The notes: generated from the letters alone by a model not told the origin. Shown: positions 16,308 to 26,000, numbered from the stretch's first letter. The stretch is DNA of 64,000 nucleotides from Aliikangiella coralliicola (GCF_007004725.1 NZ_ML660171.1:1-64000), one strand, 5' to 3'. Numbers and translations are program-made.

Positions 16308-17462
16308 ATGAAAAAGCTTTGGTTAACCGTTGCATGTGCTTTGAGCTTTAGCGCTTTAGCAAGTGGCGCAGATACTAAATTGAAAAAGGAATCGTTTTTA
16401 AGTTCTGTTGTTACTCACACAAAACAATCGCCTCAGGTAACTAAACAGGTTAGTTCAGGTGATGTTAAGGTTAGTCGTCGACAGCAAGCAAAAAAAGTTC
16501 GCAATAAAAGTCAGTTAGAAAAAGTGAAGGGTCAAAAAAAATATAGACCCGAATCACCATCGACTGCAGAGCGCTTTCATTATTTTGATATCTATGATTC
16601 CTGGGTAACATTAAATTATGACAAAGATGGAGATGGTTATTTCAGTGAGTTCACCGTTAATTTCGACGCTAATTTTTCTGGCGGTTACGCTGATGTTTTT
16701 GCAGATATATACCTGAGTCTTGAAGGCGGTTCCTGGGTACATATTGTGACGACAGATGCGTTTACTATTTATGGTTCTGACGATGACGATTATTACCGGG
16801 TTACTACTTTACTTAATAGAGACTTTCCTACCGGCGAATATGATATTTTAATCGATCTTTATGAAGTTGGTTTTTCTGGAATTGTTGCAACGGCAGGTCC
16901 CAATGAAGATGGTGATTTATTTAGTTTACCACTTGAAGATTCTGAGCACGAGCTAAATAGCGATGCGACTTTAATTACCTATGTAGCGTCGGAATTATCG
17001 ACAGATTTTGATGCTGACGGATTTTATACACGCTTAACACTTGAGTATGATATCGATACGTTAGACTCTGGAAGAATGGTTTACGCTGAGATTGATTTGA
17101 CCAATTCAACTTCATTGCATCGTCGCACAGTATCAACTGTAGATTTTCAATTAGGTAATCAAACTGAGTTTATCGATTTAGTTTTTGAAGGTGGCTATGT
17201 CGCCGGTTGGTATGATATCGAAATACGATTGATTGATGTTTATACTGGGCAGGTTTTAGCAAATGCGGCGCAAGATTTTAGCTCACTTACACAATTGCCA
17301 ATCGAGTCTGATGATTATGATGATCACTATGATAATCCGAATTCTTCACAAGGGCCTGTGAGCGGTGGATCTTCAGTTGTTGTTCATGAATCAGGTGGCG
17401 GTAGTTTTGGATTTGTTCTTCTGGGGCTTGGATTGCTGGCTGTGAGAAGGCGACAGAACTAG
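16308..17462 (+). CDS. Exported choice-of-anchor-H type protein with GlyGly-CTERM-like tail
   Basis: A 384-residue exported protein: signal peptide MKKLWLTVACALSFSALASG, a basic linker, then two similar beta-rich halves. Each half starts with an Asp-rich calcium-like loop (NYDKDGDGYFSEFTVNFD and STDFDADGFYTRLTLEYD) and contains a GxYDI-like strand. The tail is SGGGSFGFVLLGLGLL then RRR, the Gly-rich / hydrophobic / basic layout of GlyGly-CTERM sorting signals cut by rhombosortase. I take the ATG at 16308, six bases after GGAG. The function of such proteins is not known; it is likely released or surface-attached through the tail. Confidence 0.82.
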   Translation: MKKLWLTVACALSFSALASGADTKLKKESFLSSVVTHTKQSPQVTKQVSSGDVKVSRRQQAKKVRNKSQLEKVKGQKKYRPESPSTAERFHYFDIYDSWVTLNYDKDGDGYFSEFTVNFDANFSGGYADVFADIYLSLEGGSWVHIVTTDAFTIYGSDDDDYYRVTTLLNRDFPTGEYDILIDLYEVGFSGIVATAGPNEDGDLFSLPLEDSEHELNSDATLITYVASELSTDFDADGFYTRLTLEYDIDTLDSGRMVYAEIDLTNSTSLHRRTVSTVDFQLGNQTEFIDLVFEGGYVAGWYDIEIRLIDVYTGQVLANAAQDFSSLTQLPIESDDYDDHYDNPNSSQGPVSGGSSVVVHESGGGSFGFVLLGLGLLAVRRRQN

Positions 17463-17495
17463 TTCTTATTGTGGGTTAGTTTTAACAAGATGATC

Positions 17496-17524
17496 AAAAG
17501 CCGCATTATGCGGCTTTTCTTTTT
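17496..17524 (+). terminator. Terminator after the GlyGly-CTERM protein gene
   Basis: A ten-base-pair stem AAAAGCCGCA/TGCGGCTTTT with a three-base loop is followed by CTTTTTAT. It could also help stop the opposite zapD message. Confidence 0.9.
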
Positions 17525-17580
17525 ATAGGATTAGATTTGCGTGCTACTTCATAAAGCTATTATTTTGATAATATTAAACC

Positions 17581-18384
17581 TTAATAACAGCATGCTAATT
17601 CAAAGCCGATTTCTTTTTGAACGGGAACTTTTCGATGTTGTTGATTAAAGCGCATAAAGTGAATGTTACTTCTGTGTTTCCCGCAACTAAACTCGGGAAA
17701 TAAATTGTCGCTTTGATCAAGTTTCAGTCGTAGCAACTGAACTGGTTGTTCATTCGTTTCAATCAGAAAGCTACCAAGCGGGGCGACTTTTGAATGCCAG
17801 TGACCGCTGTCTCTCATAATTCTCAAAATCACTTCAATACTGGTTTTAACACCTCGAATATCTTCAAGCCAACCGTTTAGCTGGTTCTGCCTAATGTCGT
17901 GAGGTTGGCTCAAAAATAAAAAAAGATCGGGACAATCAAAAGTGCAAGTGCCACCTGGAATACTGGCTCTATGCTTAACCGTTTCAATAAACGGCTCTTT
18001 ACGTAATTTGTCGCCGAACTTTCCCTGGTATTTAATGACCCATTGGTAGAGTTGTGTCACTTGCTTCAAAAAATTATCAAGTTTTGCGACATCAACTTCA
18101 GGACTTTTTCTGAGTGTTTCGAACATTGTGGAAAGGCGAGTTAGCTCTTTGATTAGTTCAGAGCGCGTATCACCGCGTTCCAAAATTTCCAGTATTTCAA
18201 AAAACAGCTTTAATGCATGTAAATGATTATCACTGTGTACTGCAAGTCGATTTCTTTCGAACTGTGTGAATAAAGATTCCAGCCGAAGAAAACCACGGAT
18301 GTTTTCCTTTAGTGGATACTCAAATAACAATTTTTCCTTCTGTTGAGGACTAGAAGAGGTTGGTTGATTGGCCGCCTTATTCAC
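17581..18384 (-). CDS. zapD: Cell division protein ZapD
   Basis: Cross-links FtsZ filaments at the division ring. The 267-residue sequence matches ZapD (formerly YacF) through LLFEYPLKENIRGFLRLE at its start, LQQWL-like and helical repeats in the middle, and the beta region with GTCTFDCPDLFLFLS and RNQLNGWLEDI. A 17-residue Ser/Gln-rich N-terminal extension precedes the usual start, so an internal start is possible. It is the last gene of the pil-coaE-zapD row, 30 bases after coaE, which is the classical gammaproteobacterial arrangement. Confidence 0.93.
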   Translation of the reverse strand: MNKAANQPTSSSPQQKEKLLFEYPLKENIRGFLRLESLFTQFERNRLAVHSDNHLHALKLFFEILEILERGDTRSELIKELTRLSTMFETLRKSPEVDVAKLDNFLKQVTQLYQWVIKYQGKFGDKLRKEPFIETVKHRASIPGGTCTFDCPDLFLFLSQPHDIRQNQLNGWLEDIRGVKTSIEVILRIMRDSGHWHSKVAPLGSFLIETNEQPVQLLRLKLDQSDNLFPEFSCGKHRSNIHFMRFNQQHRKVPVQKEIGFELACCY

Positions 18385-18414
18385 TGGTGCTCCATGCTAT
18401 GTTAGCGTTTTACT

Positions 18415-19047
18415 TTAGTTTGCATTCTGAGATAGTTGTAAATATTGATTATGGATGAGGTTGACTTGTTGTTCAAGTTCTTCAATTGCTCCATTATTGT
18501 CGATCACATCGTCAGATTGCGCAATTTTTTGTTCTCGAGTTGATTGATTGGCAATAATTGCCTTGGCATCTAAAGTTGACAACTTCTCTCTTTTGCAAAG
18601 GCGTTCTATTTGTTTTTCTGGATCGATATCGACGACTAAAACGCGATCGACTACTTTGGCTAAATGAGGCGGAATATTTCCCGATTTGTCGACCAGCAAA
18701 GGGATATCCAGAATTACATAAGGTGATTTGGCTTTGATTAGCTGATTGTTAATCTCAGCTGAAACTTTCGGGTGAGTAAATTCGTTAAGCCATTTTAAAT
18801 CTTCTGGAGAGTTAAACACGACTTTTCCTAGCGCTTTTCGATTAAGTTGCCCGTCGTTATGAAATATATCCTCTCCAAACTTTTCTAGTAACGTTTTAAG
18901 TAATGGAGAACCTGATTTGAACAAGTCTCGGGCGATTTTGTCAGCATCAATTATTGGAATTGATTTTTTGGCGAATAAATCGCTTACCGAAGATTTCCCT
19001 GAAGCAATTCCGCCAGTCAGGGCGACTCTTAATTGTTGCGAAGGCAT
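18415..19047 (-). CDS. coaE: Dephospho-CoA kinase
   Basis: Last step of coenzyme A synthesis, phosphorylating the ribose 3' hydroxyl of dephospho-CoA. Walker A GGIASGKSS is at residues 12-20, followed by IDADKIARDLF and the LID-region arginine KREKLS. Its 210 residues are the normal length. It normally follows pilD directly; here an asparagine synthetase and a 98-residue gene are inserted between pilD and coaE. Confidence 0.95.
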   Translation of the reverse strand: MPSQQLRVALTGGIASGKSSVSDLFAKKSIPIIDADKIARDLFKSGSPLLKTLLEKFGEDIFHNDGQLNRKALGKVVFNSPEDLKWLNEFTHPKVSAEINNQLIKAKSPYVILDIPLLVDKSGNIPPHLAKVVDRVLVVDIDPEKQIERLCKREKLSTLDAKAIIANQSTREQKIAQSDDVIDNNGAIEELEQQVNLIHNQYLQLSQNAN

Positions 19048-19095
19048 AATCGAAAACTTATCATTGCAAAAGATACTATCAGTTTTGGGCAGTAG

Positions 19096-19392
19096 CTAGC
19101 GTAATAACGAGTTAATGACATAATGTGTCAGTTCAGAATTAAGTGAGTGTTTGTCCAGCTCTGTCTGAATATCTTTGAGAAGTTTGGCCTTTCCATACAC
19201 ACCTAAATTTTCTGTCTTTTTAAAGCGAATAACATCGGATTTTAATTTGCTCGTGAGAGCTTTAACTCTTTTCTCGCGTTTGGCATCGACAGAGCTTTCA
19301 ATTTTTCTTTTTTCTACTTCGGTGAAGTGCGTTGCCACAATTTCGTGTGCAAATTGGGAGATTTTCTTTCTCTTTAAAAAGTCTTTAATCAT
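19096..19392 (-). CDS. Unknown 98-residue basic protein, partner of the asparagine synthetase gene
   Basis: I do not recognise the family. The protein is very basic and almost entirely helical: FLKRKKISQFAHEIVATHF, a Lys/Arg-rich middle (REKRVKALTSKLKSDVIRFKK), and a C-terminal helix LNSELTHYVINSLL. No signal or membrane segment. It starts eleven bases after the stop of the extended asparagine synthetase and ends 48 bases before coaE, so it is part of the same transcript. The tight spacing suggests functional coupling to the synthetase, but that is inference. A nucleic-acid-binding or scaffold role would fit the composition and cannot be shown here. Confidence 0.7.
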   Translation of the reverse strand: MIKDFLKRKKISQFAHEIVATHFTEVEKRKIESSVDAKREKRVKALTSKLKSDVIRFKKTENLGVYGKAKLLKDIQTELDKHSLNSELTHYVINSLLR

Positions 19393-19403
19393 CTAGTTCT
19401 CTT

Positions 19404-21605
19404 TTAGTTGTTCGCTAACTTTATCAAAAAACCACCTCGAACCAAGTTGTTAGCAATATTGACTATATCTTGCGGTGATACTTTGGCTTTTTCAGCCCAA
19501 AATTGTACATCTTTGGGGGTATCAACATATTTTCCCATAGCGTCGAGCAACATGACTACCCAGTCATGCGAGTCGGGAATTTGGACTCGGCTAATTTGTT
19601 GCCCTTCATTCATAAGAACTAGATCTGTTGCTCCCTCATTTTCTGTCAATGGATTTAATATTTCACATCTATCAGGAATGTTAATGATAGTATCTAATTG
19701 CCAGTCTGCATTTTCTTTATCAAGCGCTGAATTATTGAGTATTTCGGGTAGATCTTCCCAATTATTTACGTCGAATAAAGGAAAACCGGATGATAAAGAA
19801 TGATCGTTCTTTTCAATAAATTCCTTGGGTTTCTTACAAAATCGGTCAAAAATGACTATCGACATTAATTCGATTAGTTTCCAGGCAGATTCTGCACTCT
19901 TAAGATTATTTTCTTGTGATGATGAATAAAGATATCTAAAGTTCTCTTCATTGACAGGAAGTGAGCTATCAGCAAAATAATCCCGACAGAAATCGTTAAA
20001 AACATTCTTACAAATAGTTTTTGCGACTAAGTTCAATGAGGATTGGTCGTCTGTCACAAAAAATGGCACTTTAGGATGTGTTTTCGGATAATTAGGGAGC
20101 TCACGTTCGAGGGTTTGTCTAATTAACTTTTTATTCCAAAAAAGTGACTCATGATACTGTTCTGGTAATTGAGCGAGAAACTCAACTATTCGGTGATCCA
20201 AATATGGGACTCTTGATTCAATTCCATAGAACGAACTTGTTCTGTCCTCGTGCCATAAATTAAAAAATTGTAGCTGAGAAACATATGCATTCATCTTATT
20301 ATTATATGGGCTATAACCTTTGGTCTTTTGAGGTTTATCGAAAAACTCTTGGAGTCTTGATGGGACCGCTTCAGAAATACTCTCTCTGTTAATGAGTGAT
20401 GGTATAACATCGTTTTCAATATACTCATTCCACGAACTCCAATCTGATCCCAAATAATTAGAATAACCGCCTGCAAATTCATCTGCCCCTTGACCTAACA
20501 GGATAACTTTAAGATCTGGAACTAGCTTCTTAGCTGCTTTATGGAGTTCAGACTTATAAAACCATTCTAAATCAAATCTTGGCGACTCGATCATGTAAAT
20601 CATTTTTTCTAGTTCAGCAAGTCCAAAATTTTCAATGATGTTTTTCAGATCGAATAAAATCGGGTAGAACTTTAGGTTTAACGACTCTGCGACCGCTTTC
20701 GCGTTGTTGACGTCGCCTGATTCAAATGAGGCTTTTTCTACAACCGTGAAGCAATGAAGGTTAGATATTTGCTTTGCTGAAAGTGCGGCTAAAATTGAAG
20801 AGTCTATGCCACCACTGAGAAATAGTCCCACAGGGACATCAGACATTAACCGTTTAGACAATGAATCGTTGAGTAAATTGCAATATTCGTCAAGGACTTC
20901 GCTTTCTTCAACAGAGTTCTGTTTAGCTAAATACTGGCTGATATTCCAATACTGTTGAGTTTCTATTTTTTCATCTGCTGAATAAATAAGATATGACCCT
21001 GCTGGAAAGTGGTTGACCCCTTTGACATAAGATGAAACTTCTACTTTATCTTGTATGCCTACTTGCTCTAGATCAGACCAATCGATTTCTTTAGGACAAT
21101 CAGGGTGAAGCAATAGCGCTTTTAGCTCTGAGCCGAAAAGTAACCCTTCTTGAGTGGTGACATAGTATAGTGGTTTTATTCCCAATCGATCTCTTGCTAA
21201 AACAAGTTGGTTTTTTGTTTTATCCCAAATCATAATAGAAAACATGCCGTTCAATAACTCAAAAGCCTCGACACCTTTTTCTTCGTAGAGGTGTAGCACT
21301 ATTTCCGAGTCTGATTTAGAGCTGAAAGTATGTTGTTGTTCTAAGTTATTTCGGAGTTCAAGGTGGTTATATATTTCCCCATTTACCGCGACACAAATCG
21401 AATTTTCTTCGTTCCAAATTGGTTGGGCACCATCTTCTAGATCAATAATTGACAGTCTTCTAAATACAAAAGAAAGAAATTCATCTTGATAAATTGATTC
21501 GTCGTCAGGACCCCTGTATTTCAGGGCGTTACCCATTTCACTGAGCACATTTTTAGTACAACTATTTTGAAAATTAAAGCTAATGAATCCTGCAAATCCA
21601 CACAT
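19404..21605 (-). CDS. Glutamine-dependent asparagine synthetase with C-terminal extension
   Basis: Class B asparagine synthetase architecture. The N-terminal glutaminase domain has catalytic Cys2 (MCGFAG) and the substrate blocks RGPDD and NGEIYNH. The ATP-pyrophosphatase domain has SGGIDSS at residues 264-270, LLGQGADEFAGGY and SRVPYLDHR. At 733 residues it exceeds the usual 550-630. Residues from about 610 onwards are extra: a variable acidic linker, then DWVVMLLDAMGKYVDT and PQDIVNIANNLVRGGFLI, which looks like a winged-helix or small binding domain. The substrate may not be free aspartate. It lies between pilD and coaE, so a role in modifying a pilus or envelope component is possible but unproven. 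Confidence 0.88.
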   Translation of the reverse strand: MCGFAGFISFNFQNSCTKNVLSEMGNALKYRGPDDESIYQDEFLSFVFRRLSIIDLEDGAQPIWNEENSICVAVNGEIYNHLELRNNLEQQHTFSSKSDSEIVLHLYEEKGVEAFELLNGMFSIMIWDKTKNQLVLARDRLGIKPLYYVTTQEGLLFGSELKALLLHPDCPKEIDWSDLEQVGIQDKVEVSSYVKGVNHFPAGSYLIYSADEKIETQQYWNISQYLAKQNSVEESEVLDEYCNLLNDSLSKRLMSDVPVGLFLSGGIDSSILAALSAKQISNLHCFTVVEKASFESGDVNNAKAVAESLNLKFYPILFDLKNIIENFGLAELEKMIYMIESPRFDLEWFYKSELHKAAKKLVPDLKVILLGQGADEFAGGYSNYLGSDWSSWNEYIENDVIPSLINRESISEAVPSRLQEFFDKPQKTKGYSPYNNKMNAYVSQLQFFNLWHEDRTSSFYGIESRVPYLDHRIVEFLAQLPEQYHESLFWNKKLIRQTLERELPNYPKTHPKVPFFVTDDQSSLNLVAKTICKNVFNDFCRDYFADSSLPVNEENFRYLYSSSQENNLKSAESAWKLIELMSIVIFDRFCKKPKEFIEKNDHSLSSGFPLFDVNNWEDLPEILNNSALDKENADWQLDTIINIPDRCEILNPLTENEGATDLVLMNEGQQISRVQIPDSHDWVVMLLDAMGKYVDTPKDVQFWAEKAKVSPQDIVNIANNLVRGGFLIKLANN

Positions 21606-21713
21606 GTTTTACTGTTCCTAAGTGCAATTTATGTATGCGTTGACAATTATTGATTGTACTATTAGTTTTTACTGCCAGAAATATTGAATTGTAAATGCTG
21701 ATATCTTCGGTAC

Positions 21714-22616
21714 TTATAAGCCGACTAAATCTAAATACTGTTTCATCAACATGTCACCCCATAAGAATGTAATCCATCCCGAGACAGCCAGATAAGGACC
21801 AAATGGAATCTTCGTCTGAGAATCTTTGTTCTGAACAAGCAAAATAATCCCGCCCAAAACGGCACCGACGCCTGCTGAAAGTACAACTACGAGTCCTAAC
21901 TTTTGCCACCCCACCAACGCACCAATGACAGCTAAAAGTTTAAAATCACCATACCCCATGCCTTCTTTGCCAGTGATGAGTTTAAACAACCAATATATGC
22001 TCCAAAGTACCATATACCCTGCAGCAGCCCCGATTACAGCGTCTCCCAAAGGCACGTAAAGACTTTGAGTCGATGTTAGTAATGCGAGCCAAAGTAGTGG
22101 AATTGTCATTGAATCAGGTAATATTTGATGATCAATGTCTATCATACTCATTGAAATAAAATAAGCGGTAATTATCAGTGCGAAAAGGAGGGACCAACTG
22201 AAACCAAAATGCCACGAGCATAAGGCAAATGTTATTCCCGTCAACAATTCAATAAAAGGGTATCTGAGCGATATTTTACTAGAACAATTGCGACATGCTC
22301 CTTTTAAAAACAGGTAGCTAATAACCGGAATATTTTCAAGCGCGGTTATTTTGTGATCACATTTCGGACAGGTTGAGCGGGGTACGACTAAGTTAAACTT
22401 TTCAGGTTGCTTGTCGACAGCTTCCTTAGGAGGGGAGAGTGTGAAACCACGATCTTTTAGCACGTCTTTCGCCATCGATTCCCACTCGCGAAATAGCATA
22501 ACAGGGTAGCGATAAATTACGACATTAAGAAAGCTACCTACGAGAAGACCGAAGACCATCGTCGTTATTGTTAGTGCGGCAGGATAGTACTCGAGAGTTT
22601 GAATAATTTGATTCAT
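21714..22616 (-). CDS. pilD: Type IV prepilin peptidase / N-methyltransferase
   Basis: Cleaves the short leader of prepilins and methylates the new N-terminal Phe. I use the ATG at 22616 (MNQIIQTLEYYP), which matches the usual N-terminus; a further ATG 21 bases upstream is possible. Two CxxC pairs (Cys83/86 and Cys108/111) form the cytoplasmic zinc loop of the methylating type. The catalytic aspartates are Asp160 in SMIDIDHQILPD and Asp224 in GMGYGDFK. Eight hydrophobic segments are visible. With pilB and pilC it forms the pilus assembly cluster. Confidence 0.95.
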   Translation of the reverse strand: MNQIIQTLEYYPAALTITTMVFGLLVGSFLNVVIYRYPVMLFREWESMAKDVLKDRGFTLSPPKEAVDKQPEKFNLVVPRSTCPKCDHKITALENIPVISYLFLKGACRNCSSKISLRYPFIELLTGITFALCSWHFGFSWSLLFALIITAYFISMSMIDIDHQILPDSMTIPLLWLALLTSTQSLYVPLGDAVIGAAAGYMVLWSIYWLFKLITGKEGMGYGDFKLLAVIGALVGWQKLGLVVVLSAGVGAVLGGIILLVQNKDSQTKIPFGPYLAVSGWITFLWGDMLMKQYLDLVGL

Positions 22617-22680
22617 TTTATCGCTATGGCCGAACATTTAATATGTTCGGCTTGAATTTTTATTAATAAGAGAAAAGGAG

Positions 22681-23955
22681 CTATACAACAGCACCTAATT
22701 GGAATATTGGCAAGTACATAGCGATGATAAGTCCACCGACCAAAACACCTAATACGGCCATTATGAGGGGCTCAAGAAGTGCGCTAAGCCCATCAACAGC
22801 ATCATCCACTTCTTGTTCATAAATATCTGCAATTTTTGAAAGCATTGCATCAATTGCACCGGATTCCTCACCGATGGCAACCATTTGAACTACCATATTC
22901 GGAAATATACCAGTAGATAACATTGATAAATTCATCTGCATACCGGTAGTAACATCATCACGAATTTTAATAATAGCATCTCTATATAATGCGTTTCCGG
23001 AAGCTCCGGCTGCTGAGTCTAGTGCTTCGACTAATGGTACACCAGCGGCAAAGGTTGTCGCTAAAGTTCGTGCAAACCTGGCCACTGCGGCTTTGTGTAA
23101 AATCACTCCAATAACTGGAAATTTAAGTAATGCTTTGTCTTGTCGATCTCTAACTTTTTTTGAACTCTGATAAACCCTTTTGTATATAGCAATAAATGCG
23201 ACAATACCAATTAAGAACATCCACCAAAACTCTTGCATAAATTCTGATATGCCGATAACAAAGATAGTAAATGCAGGTAAGTCAGCTCCAAATCCTTTAA
23301 AGATATCTTGAAATTGTGGAACCACTTTAACTAATAGAATTGAGGTTACAATGACCGCAACAACGATTACCGCGATAGGGTAGCTTAAAGCTTTTTTGAT
23401 TTTTGATTTTAGCGCTTCAGTTTTTTCTTTATAGGTAGCGATTCTATCAAGCATGCCTTCGAGAGAACCTGATTGCTCTCCAGCATCAACAAGATCACAA
23501 AATAAATCATCGAAATACTTAGGATTTTTACGCAAGGAATCGGCCATCGTATTACCCGATTCTATATCCGCTTTGACACTAAGTAATAATTCTTGAACGG
23601 AAGGTTTTTCGTGGCCACGCCCTATGATATCGAAAGATTGCACCAGTGGAACACCGGCTTTCATCATCGTTGCTATCTGACGAGAAAACATCGCTATATC
23701 TTTAGGCTCTACAGGTTTTCCTTTACTACCGCCAAATAGCGGGACAGATTTCTTGGTTACTTTTATAGGACTGATGCCTTGCTTGCGCAGTTGCGCTTTG
23801 ACAATTGCAGGCGTTTCTCCCGTCATTTCACCTTTAACTCTTTGTCCTTTTTTGTCTGCACCTTCCCAAGCATAACTGTGTTGTTTCGGTGCTTTGGCAG
23901 CAGTTGATTTTCTCTTAACGGTTTTTCTGTCTTTTTTAAGTGCTTGAACAGCCAT
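22681..23955 (-). CDS. pilC: Type IV pilus inner-membrane platform protein
   Basis: The 424-residue PilC/GspF-type protein. An N-terminal basic region and YAWEGADKKGQRVKGEM lead into two T2SF domains, each ending in a hydrophobic segment. The repeated signatures are FSRQIATMMKAGVPLVQSF and FARTLATTFAAGVPLVEAL. GEESG/GEQSG turns appear in both halves. Three membrane segments can be seen, the last close to the C-terminus (AVLGVLVGGLIIAMYLPIF). It couples the PilB ATPase to pilus growth. Encoded 18 bases after pilB. Confidence 0.95.
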   Translation of the reverse strand: MAVQALKKDRKTVKRKSTAAKAPKQHSYAWEGADKKGQRVKGEMTGETPAIVKAQLRKQGISPIKVTKKSVPLFGGSKGKPVEPKDIAMFSRQIATMMKAGVPLVQSFDIIGRGHEKPSVQELLLSVKADIESGNTMADSLRKNPKYFDDLFCDLVDAGEQSGSLEGMLDRIATYKEKTEALKSKIKKALSYPIAVIVVAVIVTSILLVKVVPQFQDIFKGFGADLPAFTIFVIGISEFMQEFWWMFLIGIVAFIAIYKRVYQSSKKVRDRQDKALLKFPVIGVILHKAAVARFARTLATTFAAGVPLVEALDSAAGASGNALYRDAIIKIRDDVTTGMQMNLSMLSTGIFPNMVVQMVAIGEESGAIDAMLSKIADIYEQEVDDAVDGLSALLEPLIMAVLGVLVGGLIIAMYLPIFQLGAVV

Positions 23956-23973
23956 ATTAGTAATCCTAATGTC

Positions 23974-25692
23974 TTAGTGCTGAGTTACACGATTAACTTC
24001 TTCAAGAGAAGTTACTCCTTGCATAACCTTTACCAAGGCGGAACGATGCAAGTCGTTAACCCCTTCTTTTGTCGCTTGTTCGGCGATATCTAGTGCGTTG
24101 CCTCCCTCCATTATGATTTTTCCGATAGTCTCACTGACTTTCATAACTTGGTAGACACCTACACGTCCTTTATAACCGTTTGTACAATTATCACAACCAA
24201 CTGGTTCAAAGATTTTAAAAGTACCTATTTCTTCCTTCTTGTATCCAACTTTTATTAGCACATCGTCGGGAAGATCTGCTTCGTTTTTACAGTTTTCGCA
24301 CAGCCTTCTGGCGAGACGCTGGGCAATAACTAAATTAACACTTGTTGCTATATTGAACGGAGCAACTCCCATATTGACCATTCTTGTCAGAGTTTCTGGC
24401 GCGCTATTAGTATGTAGAGTCGACAACACTAAGTGACCTGTTTGAGCTGCTTTAATTGCAATTTCAGCTGTTTCTAAGTCTCTAATTTCACCAACTAGCA
24501 CTATGTCAGGGTCTTGGCGCAAGAATGCGCGAAGTGCCGTTGAAAAGTTGAGCCCTGCTTTTGGATTGACGTTAACTTGATTAACTCCTTCAAGGTTAAT
24601 TTCCACGGGATCTTCTGCTGTGGAAATATTTCTTTCCGGTGTGTTTATAATATTTACTGCAGTATATAACGATACTGTTTTTCCGCTACCTGTCGGGCCA
24701 GTAACCAAAACCATTCCCTGAGGTTTATGGATAGCATCCAGAAATAGCTCTTTTTGTTCAGGCTCATATCCCAGGACATCAATTCCGAGTTGCGCGCTAG
24801 TTGGGTCGAGAATACGCATTACAATTTTCTCGCCAAACAAGGTTGGGAGTGTACTGACACGAAAATCTATCGCTTTAGTTTTAGATAACTTAAGTTTAAT
24901 CCGGCCATCTTGAGGAACCCTTTTTTCCGATATATCTAATTTTGACATTACTTTCAGTCTTGCTGAAATTCTTGTCGCTAGATTGATAGGAGGTCCCGCA
25001 ACCTCAGCTAGTATTCCGTCAATTCTGAACCTTACTCGATAGCGTTTCTCGTATGGCTCGAAATGTAAATCAGAGGCGCCTTTCTTAATAGCATCAAGTA
25101 GTATTTTGTTTACAAACCTGACTATGGGGGCATCGTCAGCCCCACCTGCAGCTTCCGCATCATCTTGTGATTCTTCGTCAACCGCTTCAAGATCTAAATT
25201 TTCTAAATCAGCGTCGTCAAAATCCCCGAGTTCCTCGTTTGCTTTATCTTCAACGATTTTTTCGATTGTTTTGTTAAGTTTGATTTCTTCAACTAAAACT
25301 GCTTCAGTGGTTAGGCCTGAGTGAAACTTAAATTCATCTAGCGCGGCAAGGTTGGTTGGGTCTGAAACGGCCACATACAGCCTTTTTCCTCTTTTGAAAA
25401 GAGGGACCGCATTATGTTTTTTGATAAGAGTTTCACTAATTAAACTTGTTGGAATCTGTTCCGAATCCATTGAACTCAGATCAAAAAGAGGCACGCCGAA
25501 CTCTGTTGAGGCTGAATTTGCAATCAACAATGAGTCAATTAAAGTATTTTCCACTAAATATGAGACTAAGTTAGTTTTGTTTTTTTGAGCGTTAGTGACG
25601 GCATCAAGAGCATCTGACTCGTTAAGAACGCCATCTTGAATTAATCTGCGAACAAGTCCACTAAGAACGATATTTGTTTGAGGTGTAGCCAT
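23974..25692 (-). CDS. pilB: Type IV pilus assembly ATPase
   Basis: Hexameric extension motor of the type IV pilus. The N-terminal MshEN-like region (about 1-150) precedes the ATPase. Walker A GPTGSGKT is at residues 332-339, the Asp box and His box (AEDPVEINLEGV, LRQDPDIVLVGEIRDLETAE, LSTLHTNSA) are intact, and a tetracysteine zinc site is present (CENC ... CDNC). An unusual Asp/Glu-rich linker (about residues 150-190) separates the domains. Its 572 residues match the family. The upstream 308-base gap probably holds its promoter. Confidence 0.96.
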   Translation of the reverse strand: MATPQTNIVLSGLVRRLIQDGVLNESDALDAVTNAQKNKTNLVSYLVENTLIDSLLIANSASTEFGVPLFDLSSMDSEQIPTSLISETLIKKHNAVPLFKRGKRLYVAVSDPTNLAALDEFKFHSGLTTEAVLVEEIKLNKTIEKIVEDKANEELGDFDDADLENLDLEAVDEESQDDAEAAGGADDAPIVRFVNKILLDAIKKGASDLHFEPYEKRYRVRFRIDGILAEVAGPPINLATRISARLKVMSKLDISEKRVPQDGRIKLKLSKTKAIDFRVSTLPTLFGEKIVMRILDPTSAQLGIDVLGYEPEQKELFLDAIHKPQGMVLVTGPTGSGKTVSLYTAVNIINTPERNISTAEDPVEINLEGVNQVNVNPKAGLNFSTALRAFLRQDPDIVLVGEIRDLETAEIAIKAAQTGHLVLSTLHTNSAPETLTRMVNMGVAPFNIATSVNLVIAQRLARRLCENCKNEADLPDDVLIKVGYKKEEIGTFKIFEPVGCDNCTNGYKGRVGVYQVMKVSETIGKIIMEGGNALDIAEQATKEGVNDLHRSALVKVMQGVTSLEEVNRVTQH

Positions 25693-26000
25693 TTCGAGGA
25701 TTAAATCCCTAGTGTCAATGTTTGATATAACTTTTTATTCAAAAGCCCACCAAAGGTTTATATTAAGCTAAAGAGAGTATAGTGCGATTGTAAATATATT
25801 TCATCATTATATTTTAAAAACAATTAGATAGCGCACATTATTAATATATTACCTTCATCTGTATAGGCAGACCATTCTCACCTGATTTTAGTAAATTATG
25901 GACGACTATCATAAACAAATTACATATTACTGTAATGAGACTTGAATTTGGAGACGCTGATTTGCGTATTGGATTTAGTTGTTAAAACGATTAACACTAT
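25693..26000. other. AT-rich gap between pilB and the TfpX/Z-like gene
   Basis: Very AT-rich with runs such as TATTAATATATTA and a short inverted repeat ATTACA...TGTAAT near 25919-25936. No ORF and no clear terminator are seen. It probably contains the pilBCD promoter read to the left. Confidence 0.5.

Noticed and set aside
19404-21605. Lasso-peptide cyclase
   Set aside because: The catalytic Cys2 and full glutaminase domain are present and there is no leader peptidase, RRE or precursor gene nearby.
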